This document shows, in pieces, positions 6,347-10,887 of a DNA stretch of 10,887 nt. The stretch covers positions 1-10,887 of the forward strand of contig CAKUCX010000083.1 of assembly GCA_934643865.1 (NCBI GenBank). The letters run 5' to 3'. Every line of letters starts with the position of its first letter. The first letter of the stretch is position 1. A model generated the notes under the pieces. It ran no database searches. It had not been told where the DNA came from and saw only the letters and a list, made by a program, of their open reading frames with translations. The stretch comes from an uncultured Kiritimatiellota bacterium (lineage in GTDB: Bacteria > Verrucomicrobiota > Kiritimatiellia > RFP12 > UBA1067). The position numbers were made by a program, and so were the translations under genes.

Positions 6347-6997
6347 ATGAAACAACCACCTCTTGTCATCTGGGACTGGAACGGAACGCTGCTCGACGAC
6401 GTCGATGCAGGCGTGCAGGCGCTCAACAAAATGCTCGTCGCGCGCCATCTCCCCACCATCACGCATGATTTTTACCGTGCGCACTTCGGCTTCCCCGTGC
6501 GCCCCTTCTATACCCTCATCGGCATGGACCCCGACGCAGAATGGGAACGGATCTGCGTCGAGTTCCACGTGAACCTGCATGCCGCCCGGCAGGGCCTCCG
6601 CCCCGACGCGCGCGCCGCCCTTGAGACGGTCCGCGCGCACGGCGGGCGGCAGGTTGTCTTGAGCGCGCTGCGCGAGGACCTTCTCTTGCGCGACACCGCC
6701 GCCGCAGGCGTCCAGGCGTTCTTCGAGGCGATCTGCGGCGTCGACGACCTGAGCGGCGCGACGAAGCTCGCGCGCGGCCACGAACTTCTCCAGCACCTCG
6801 CCTTCACGCCATCCTCCGCCTCCCGCCTCCTCTTCATCGGCGACACCCTTCACGACGCAGAGGTCGCCACGGCGCTCGGCGCGACGGCGCTTCTCGTCGA
6901 GGGCGGACACCAAAGCACGGCGCGCCTCCGCGCAGCGGGCTGCCCCGTCGTCCCCGCACTTCTCGACGCGGCGCGCATGGCCTGCGCCGCGCTGTGA
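6347..6997 (+). CDS. HAD-superfamily hydrolase, phosphoglycolate-phosphatase-like
   Basis: A 216-residue cytoplasmic phosphatase of the haloacid dehalogenase superfamily with an alpha-helical C1 cap. Motif I is DWNGT at 10-14: Asp10 is the nucleophile and Asn12 replaces the usual acid/base Asp. Motif II is Ser106 (VVLSALRE), motif III Lys140, motif IV GDTLHD at 165-170. The Asn form is a recurring subgroup often annotated as phosphoglycolate phosphatase; the true substrate cannot be read from sequence. The start at 6347 is chosen because homology begins there (VIWDWNGT); frame further upstream crosses the promoter and repeats. The ribosome binding site is weak (AAAGAG adjacent to the ATG). 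The next gene begins 18 bp after the stop codon, so the two are probably co-transcribed. Confidence 0.88.
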   Translation: MKQPPLVIWDWNGTLLDDVDAGVQALNKMLVARHLPTITHDFYRAHFGFPVRPFYTLIGMDPDAEWERICVEFHVNLHAARQGLRPDARAALETVRAHGGRQVVLSALREDLLLRDTAAAGVQAFFEAICGVDDLSGATKLARGHELLQHLAFTPSSASRLLFIGDTLHDAEVATALGATALLVEGGHQSTARLRAAGCPVVPALLDAARMACAAL

Positions 6998-7015
6998 CGG
7001 ACAGGAGCTTCGGAC

Positions 7016-8542
7016 GTGAAAGGAACGATGGCGAAAGCGGGCCTCGTGGGGGCGTTGCTGGCGTCGGCCGCCGGCCTCTGGGCGAAGCCCCCGCCCCGCG
7101 CGAAGATCGCCGTCGTCCAGGCGGTGACGGCCTGCGCGGCGTCGGAGCGCGCCTACGCGGCGTCGCTCGCGGAGAAGACGCGGCGGTGGCTCGCGGAGGG
7201 CGGCGTGCATGCGGCGCTCGTCGACGACCGCGCGCTCGCGTCGGCCCTTGCCGGACGGCGTCTCGCCTACCTCGTCGTCTGCCAGAAACCCACCGCCGCC
7301 CATCTCCAGGCGCTCGCGCGCTTCCGGGCGCAGGGCGGCCGGCTCGCCGTCCTCCAGTCCTATTCGCCCGCGCTTGCGGCCTTCATGGGCGCGCGCATCC
7401 CGCGCGCGGCGTCGCCAGCCCGCGCGGCACAGGCCCTGAAGGTCGCGGGCGGCTGGTGGGTGACGGACGTCTTCGGCGCGACGGGCTCGGAGGAGGCGCA
7501 GGCGCGTCCGCTCCTTGAAATCGCGGCGGCGGCCGTGCCGGGCGCGTGGAACGCCGCCGCGTGGGAGGCGCGCCGCGCCGCGCGCCGTGCGGCCGAACGC
7601 GACTACGGACGCCTTCAGCGCCCCCGCCCGGGCGAACTCCACGCCGTCTGGGACCACACGGGCCAGGGCCTCTATCCCGGCGACTGGCCGCGCACAATGC
7701 GGCTTCTGCGCGAAAGCGGCGTCACGGACCTCTTCGTCAATGTCGCAGGCGCAGGCTTCGCGCACTATCCTTCGCGCATCCTCCCGACGTCTCAGGTCTG
7801 CCTGCGCGAGGGCGACCAGCTCGCAGCCTGCCTCGCGGCGGCGCGCGGGACGGGCGTGCGCGTCCATGCGTGGGTTCTCTGCTTCAACGCGACGCGCGCC
7901 TCGAAGGCCCGCCTTGCCTCCCTCGCGAAGCGGGGCTGGCGGCTCAAAGACCGCTCAAGCCGCCTGACGGAGTATCTCGACCCGTCGAACGCGGACGTGC
8001 GGTGGCACCTTCTCTCCGCCATCGACGAACTCGTGCGCGCCTATCCCGTCGCGGGCGTCCACCTCGATTTTGTGCGCTGGTACGAAGGGGCGGCCGCAAA
8101 GCCCCGGAATCCGGCGGCGGCCGTCGGGACGTTCGTCGCGGCCGTCCGCGCCCGCCTGCGCGCGGCGCGCCCGCGCATGTGGCTCACGGCGGCCGTTCTC
8201 TCGCGCCACCCGTCGTGCGCGGCGTCCGTCGGACAGGACTGGACGGCGTGGATCGACCGAGGCCTTGTCGATTACGCGGTTCCGATGAACTACTTTGCGG
8301 GGCTTCCCCAGTACACGGCCGCCGTCGCGGCCCAGGCGCGGACACCGCAGCGCGCGCGCCGTCTCCTTTCGGGCATCGGCGTGACGGCGAACGAGAGCGT
8401 CCTCACGCCCGCCCAGGTCATCGACCAGATCAACGCGGCGCGGCGCGCGGGTCTGGCGGGCGTCGCGCTCTTCGACCTCGACCATACGCTCGCGGAGCGC
8501 GTCCTCCCCGTTCTGCGGCTCGGCCTCTTCCGTCCGCGCTGA
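7016..8542 (+). CDS. Secreted GHL10/DUF187-type glycosyl hydrolase
   Basis: A 508-residue protein with a Sec signal peptide (hydrophobic 7-22, probable cleavage after LWA at 23). Residues 29-165 look like a small alpha/beta flavodoxin- or amidotransferase-like domain. Residues 205-505 match the family-10-like glycosyl hydrolase group (YddW, GHL10): VTDLFVNV at 236-243, VRVHAWVLCFN at 281-291, EYLDPSN at 319-325, VAGVHLDFVRWY at 345-356 (the usual DGxHxDxxRY segment, with Asp351 the likely key acid) and DYAVPMNYF at 419-427. Members act on polysaccharide or peptidoglycan-type glycans outside the cytoplasm; the exact substrate is unknown. The GTG start at 7016 has AGGAG at 7003-7007 with 8 nt spacing; the ATG at 7028 is a poorer alternative. 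It is the second gene of the HAD operon. Confidence 0.87.
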   Translation: MKGTMAKAGLVGALLASAAGLWAKPPPRAKIAVVQAVTACAASERAYAASLAEKTRRWLAEGGVHAALVDDRALASALAGRRLAYLVVCQKPTAAHLQALARFRAQGGRLAVLQSYSPALAAFMGARIPRAASPARAAQALKVAGGWWVTDVFGATGSEEAQARPLLEIAAAAVPGAWNAAAWEARRAARRAAERDYGRLQRPRPGELHAVWDHTGQGLYPGDWPRTMRLLRESGVTDLFVNVAGAGFAHYPSRILPTSQVCLREGDQLAACLAAARGTGVRVHAWVLCFNATRASKARLASLAKRGWRLKDRSSRLTEYLDPSNADVRWHLLSAIDELVRAYPVAGVHLDFVRWYEGAAAKPRNPAAAVGTFVAAVRARLRAARPRMWLTAAVLSRHPSCAASVGQDWTAWIDRGLVDYAVPMNYFAGLPQYTAAVAAQARTPQRARRLLSGIGVTANESVLTPAQVIDQINAARRAGLAGVALFDLDHTLAERVLPVLRLGLFRPR

Positions 8543-8556
8543 AGCCGCGGGCTTCA
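8540..8556. terminator. Shared palindrome formed by two convergent stop codons
   Basis: TGAAGCC GCG GGCTTCA is a perfect 7-bp inverted repeat with a 3-nt loop. Its outer three bases on each side are the TGA stop codons of the glycosidase (plus) and the release-factor-like gene (minus). A T-run is absent on both sides, so it may act as a weak bidirectional terminator or as an mRNA 3'-end block rather than a full intrinsic terminator. Confidence 0.5.
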
Positions 8557-8952
8557 ATAGTCGACGGGTCTGCGCATGCCCTTCTTTTCGGACTGGGCGC
8601 GCTTGTCGGCGAGCATGCGCTGCTTCTGGCGGCGGGAACGCCGTCTCTTCTGGCGGCGTTTCTTTTCGCGGGCCTGCTGCTCGGCACTCTTGCGCCCCTG
8701 CTCCTTTTCCAGAATGCGTTCCGCGAGCATGCGGCGGGCGAGCCAGCGGTTGATTTCTCGCGAACGGTTCTCGCCGCAGCGTACCTGGAGGCCGGAGGGG
8801 GCGTGGAGGAGACGCACGACGGACGAGGTCTTGTTCGTCTTCTGTCCGCCGGGTCCGCCGCCGAGGATGAAGGACTCCTCCAGGTCCTCCTCGTAGACGA
8901 AGGCCTCCGCCATCAGCGCCTTGATTTTGGCAATTGTCTCGGGGGTCATCAT
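8554..8952 (-). CDS. GGQ-domain peptidyl-tRNA hydrolase, release-factor-like (ArfB/MTRFR type)
   Basis: A 132-residue cytoplasmic protein. GGGPGGQ at 31-37 followed by KTNKTSSVVRL is the RF-1 catalytic domain that hydrolyses peptidyl-tRNA in the ribosome. Domains for stop-codon reading are absent. After residue 95 comes a long Arg/Lys-rich tail (KKRRQKRRRSRR at 97-108), as in ArfB and mitochondrial MTRFR, where the tail binds ribosomal RNA. The expected role is rescue of stalled ribosomes. The start at 8952 (two successive ATGs) has GAGGAG at 8964-8969 with 11 nt spacing. It converges on the glycosidase and diverges from DJ-1. Its own promoter must lie inside the DJ-1 coding region; I could not identify one. 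Confidence 0.88.
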   Translation of the reverse strand: MMTPETIAKIKALMAEAFVYEEDLEESFILGGGPGGQKTNKTSSVVRLLHAPSGLQVRCGENRSREINRWLARRMLAERILEKEQGRKSAEQQAREKKRRQKRRRSRRQKQRMLADKRAQSEKKGMRRPVDY

Positions 8953-8963
8953 TCTGCTATACT
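8934..8963 (+). promoter_or_regulatory. DJ-1 operon promoter, overlapping the divergent gene's start
   Basis: TTGTCT (8934-8939), 18 bp, then TATACT (8958-8963) with a TGC extension (8955-8957). The start point would be near A8970, three bases before the ATG, so the mRNA is expected to be leaderless. The -35 and spacer lie inside the first codons of the release-factor-like gene. Confidence 0.6.
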
Positions 8964-8969
8964 CTCCTC
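8964..8969 (-). promoter_or_regulatory. Shine-Dalgarno of the release-factor-like gene
   Basis: GAGGAG on the minus strand, 11 nt before the ATG at 8952. It sits in the 9 bp between the DJ-1 -10 element and the DJ-1 ATG. On the plus strand the same bases are CTCCTC, which leaves DJ-1 without a Shine-Dalgarno. Confidence 0.55.
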
Positions 8970-8972
8970 ATC

Positions 8973-9524
8973 ATGAAAAAGGTTCTTGTTCCTCTCGCGG
9001 ACGGCTTCGAGGACATCGAGGCGGTCTCGATCATTGACGTGCTTCGCCGTGGCGGAGTCGAGGTCGTGGCGGCGGCCGTGGGCGACGGGCCCGACGTGCG
9101 CTCCGCGCACGGCCTCGTCGTGCGGGCGGAGTGTCGCCTCGAAGATGTCCTTGGAAGCGAATACGACGCCATTATACTCCCCGGCGGCGGAGAAGGCACG
9201 CAGAATCTGAAGGCGTGCGAACCGCTCCTGGAGCGCCTTCGCCGCCAGAAGGCGGACGGGCGGCTCGTCTGCGCGATCTGCGCGGCGCCGACCGTCCTGG
9301 AGGCGGCGGGCGTCCTGGAGGACGAGGACGTCACGTGCTACCCCTCCTGCACGCCCGAGATGGGCCGCCCCGTCCAGCACGTTCCCGTCGTCGCGGACGG
9401 CCTTGTGATCACGGGGCAGGGCCCGGGCGCCGCGACGCTCTTCGCGCTTGCCGTCCTTGCGCATCTCGAAGGCGACCGCGCCGCGCACGTCGTCGCCAAC
9501 GGCATGGTCACGGAATTTTCGTAA
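8973..9524 (+). CDS. DJ-1/PfpI-family protein (YajL/ThiJ-like)
   Basis: A 183-residue cytoplasmic protein of the usual DJ-1 size. GFEDIE at 11-16 holds the conserved Glu16 that pairs with the nucleophile, LPGGGEG at 69-75 is the turn before the elbow, and AICAAP at 101-106 holds nucleophilic Cys103. ITGQGPGAATLFAL at 146-159 is the conserved C-terminal segment. Family members are redox-sensing chaperones, glyoxalase III or deglycase-type enzymes; which applies cannot be decided here. The start at 8973 is where homology begins (MKKVLVPLADG); no Shine-Dalgarno is present and the promoter -10 ends 9 bp before the ATG. It is first in an operon with the two following genes. Confidence 0.9.
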   Translation: MKKVLVPLADGFEDIEAVSIIDVLRRGGVEVVAAAVGDGPDVRSAHGLVVRAECRLEDVLGSEYDAIILPGGGEGTQNLKACEPLLERLRRQKADGRLVCAICAAPTVLEAAGVLEDEDVTCYPSCTPEMGRPVQHVPVVADGLVITGQGPGAATLFALAVLAHLEGDRAAHVVANGMVTEFS

Positions 9525-9526
9525 CC

Positions 9527-10270
9527 ATGAAGCGGGCCGCCGTCCATGCCGTGCTTGTGCTCCTCGGCCTCGTGGCCGTTGCCGCAGGCGGCGCGCATCT
9601 GTGGCGGCATCGGCCCTGGCGTCCGGCCGTGGCAGTCAACGGGCGCGTCCTCTCCGCCGGCGAACTCGACCTTCGCGCGCGCGCGTTGGCCGCCGACGCC
9701 CGGCGCCTCGGGCGGCCGCTCTCTGCGGACACTGCGCGCCGCACGGCCGCGAAGATGTGGATCGTCAAGGAGGTCCTGCTCGCGGAGGCACTGGCGCGCG
9801 GCTACGCGGCGTCGGCGGCGGACGAGAAGGCCGCGCGCGCGCAAATGGCCGCGCGCCTCAAGAGCCGTCGGCTGACGCCCGAGGCGTTCTTCCGCGAGGG
9901 GCCTCTGCCCGAAGAGGTCAAGCAGCGTGACTTCAGGGAGGGCGTGCTGATTGACGTCTTCGTCGCCCGCGAAGTGCGCGACAAGATGACGCTGACGACG
10001 GAGGAGGTCGATGCACGCCTTGCGGAGCTGCGCCGCCGTGCGCCTGCGTCTACGCGGCGGCAGGCGCTCGACGCCCTGCGCGTCGAGCGTTTCCGCGCGG
10101 GCTTCCGCCGCCTCTTCCGATCTCTTTTCGTGAAATGCGACGTGCGCAGCCCGGCGTTCCCCGCCTTTGAGGCGCTCGACGGCCTTCTCGCGTGCCGCCG
10201 CGCCGCCGCGTCCGCCGAGAACGAGAAGGAATCGGACTTGGAAGAAGAAGAGGGGAAGAAGTCCAGATGA
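9527..10270 (+). CDS. Membrane-anchored SurA-N-like protein without PPIase domain
   Basis: A 247-residue protein. Residues 6-23 are a hydrophobic N-terminal anchor or uncleaved signal preceded by Lys/Arg. VAVNGRVLSAGEL at 35-47 and the following helices resemble the N-terminal chaperone domain of SurA/PpiD/PrsA foldases. Residues 155-200 could be the C-terminal helix of such a domain. No parvulin PPIase domain is found. The tail is charged (SDLEEEEGKKSR), and its purine-rich codons also supply the ribosome binding site of the next gene. It begins 2 bp after the DJ-1 stop codon, without a clear Shine-Dalgarno, so translation is probably coupled. A periplasmic or envelope helper role for the downstream secreted protein is inference. 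Confidence 0.7.
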   Translation: MKRAAVHAVLVLLGLVAVAAGGAHLWRHRPWRPAVAVNGRVLSAGELDLRARALAADARRLGRPLSADTARRTAAKMWIVKEVLLAEALARGYAASAADEKAARAQMAARLKSRRLTPEAFFREGPLPEEVKQRDFREGVLIDVFVAREVRDKMTLTTEEVDARLAELRRRAPASTRRQALDALRVERFRAGFRRLFRSLFVKCDVRSPAFPAFEALDGLLACRRAAASAENEKESDLEEEEGKKSR

Positions 10271-10887
10271 AGACGGCGACGAGGTTTCCCTGTGGACGTG
10301 TTGTTGTTCTGTGCGCAACGGCGCTGTCGTTGGCGGCGGGGGTGTGGGCCGAGAACCTGTTGCCCGATTCCATGTTCCCGTCGGACAAGGGCGCACGCCT
10401 ACCGCCGGGCTGGCACCTTCCGTTCGGCGCGGACGCGGCGACCGATCCATCCGTGACATGGGGCGGCCGCGCCTCCCTGCGCATGTCTGCCGCCGAGGGG
10501 CCGGTCTGGCACATGGCCTCGCACGCCGTCCCCGGCATCCAGGCGAAGACGCCTTACACGGTGAGCGCGTGGGTGAAGACGCGGGATCTCGTGCCGGGCG
10601 GCCTCGCCTACATTTCCCTCAATTGCTTTTCCGGCGCGAAGCGGCTGGCGGCGAACGACTCCCCGGTGAAGCTGGCCGGCACGAAGGACTGGACGCGCCT
10701 CGTTTTCACACTGCCCGAGCTGCCGGCGGGAACGACCGAGGCGCGGTTCGTCTTCTGCCTCTACGGGGGCGGCACGGCGTGGTGTACGCAGCCCCAGGTG
10801 GAGGCGGGCGCGGAGGCGACGCCCTACGCGCCGTCGCCCCAGGACGCGGCGCGGGCGGCGCGGCGCGCCCGGCAGGCGGCTGCGGCC
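10267..10887 (+). CDS. Secreted protein with N-terminal CBM-like beta-sandwich, 3' end outside window
   Basis: The visible 207 residues start with a Sec signal peptide (hydrophobic 12-26, probable cleavage after VWA at 28). Residues 29-190 look like a carbohydrate-binding-module-type jelly roll of the CBM4/9 kind: ENLLPDSMF at the start of the mature protein, YTVSAWVKT at 97-105, GTKDWTRLVFTLP at 138-150, and a closing EAGAEATPYAP at 179-189. An Ala/Arg-rich helix begins at 192 and continues past the edge, so a catalytic or further domain may follow. The ATG overlaps the previous stop codon in an ATGA (10267-10270). GAGGGGAAGAAG at 10250-10261 is the likely ribosome binding site. A polysaccharide-related role is inference. 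Confidence 0.75.
   Translation, partial: MKTATRFPCGRVVVLCATALSLAAGVWAENLLPDSMFPSDKGARLPPGWHLPFGADAATDPSVTWGGRASLRMSAAEGPVWHMASHAVPGIQAKTPYTVSAWVKTRDLVPGGLAYISLNCFSGAKRLAANDSPVKLAGTKDWTRLVFTLPELPAGTTEARFVFCLYGGGTAWCTQPQVEAGAEATPYAPSPQDAARAARRARQAAAA

Noticed and set aside
6338..7867. 509-codon minus-strand frame over the HAD and glycosidase genes
   Set aside because: It spans two well-supported plus-strand genes and their junction, with Arg-rich shadow composition.
7546..8976. 476-codon plus-strand frame across the glycosidase end and the release-factor-like gene
   Set aside because: It ignores two supported stop codons and has no domain; out of frame with the glycosidase.
9173..9178. TATACT inside the DJ-1 gene
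   Set aside because: It encodes part of the conserved AIILPGG segment, lacks the TGC extension, and no gene start follows at a suitable distance.
9338..10459. 373-codon minus-strand frame over the DJ-1 operon
   Set aside because: Antisense shadow of three tightly spaced plus-strand genes with recognised features.

Overview
This is a very GC-rich bacterial window with dense coding, mostly G or C at third codon positions, an exported twin-arginine protein, a family-10-like glycosidase and a secreted carbohydrate-binding-type protein. This profile would suit the PVC superphylum (Kiritimatiellota, Lentisphaerota or Verrucomicrobiota), perhaps a polysaccharide degrader. That placement is inference; there is no rRNA or ribosomal protein to confirm it.

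Left part (1-6079, all minus strand). At the edge, a short Cys/His-containing peptide runs off the window behind a very strong ribosome binding site. Next is a gene-poor stretch of about 330 bp with short repeats. Then come a class I/II PLP aminotransferase with its own promoter, a 689-residue HemC-CobA(SUMT)-HemD fusion, and a 723-residue Tat-exported protein that joins a calcineurin-like phosphoesterase to a metallo-beta-lactamase-fold hydrolase. The last two genes overlap by 11 bp and form an operon transcribed from a good sigma70-like promoter near 6102-6131.

Middle (6080-8556). A 267-bp divergent intergenic region holds back-to-back promoters, a 14-bp perfect inverted repeat, a terminator-like hairpin and a perfect 17-bp tandem repeat. 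On the plus strand follow a HAD phosphatase (DWNGT type) and a secreted GHL10/DUF187-type glycosyl hydrolase, separated by 18 bp. The glycosidase converges on a GGQ peptide-release-factor-like gene; both TGA stop codons form the ends of one 17-bp palindrome.

Right part (8554-10887). The release-factor-like gene (minus) and a DJ-1/PfpI gene (plus) diverge with only 20 bp between their start codons, so the DJ-1 promoter lies over the start of the other gene and its mRNA is probably leaderless. DJ-1 is followed in a tight operon by a membrane-anchored SurA-N-like protein without a PPIase domain and by a secreted protein with a CBM-like beta-sandwich, cut by the window end.

Most unusual points: the HemC part of the fusion keeps domains 1-2 but lacks the domain carrying the cofactor cysteine; a recurring TATACT promoter element sits in front of nearly every transcription unit; short intergenic repeat families occur in two places; and there is a possible short Cys-rich peptide at the left edge. 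No CRISPR, IS element, tRNA or rRNA was seen.
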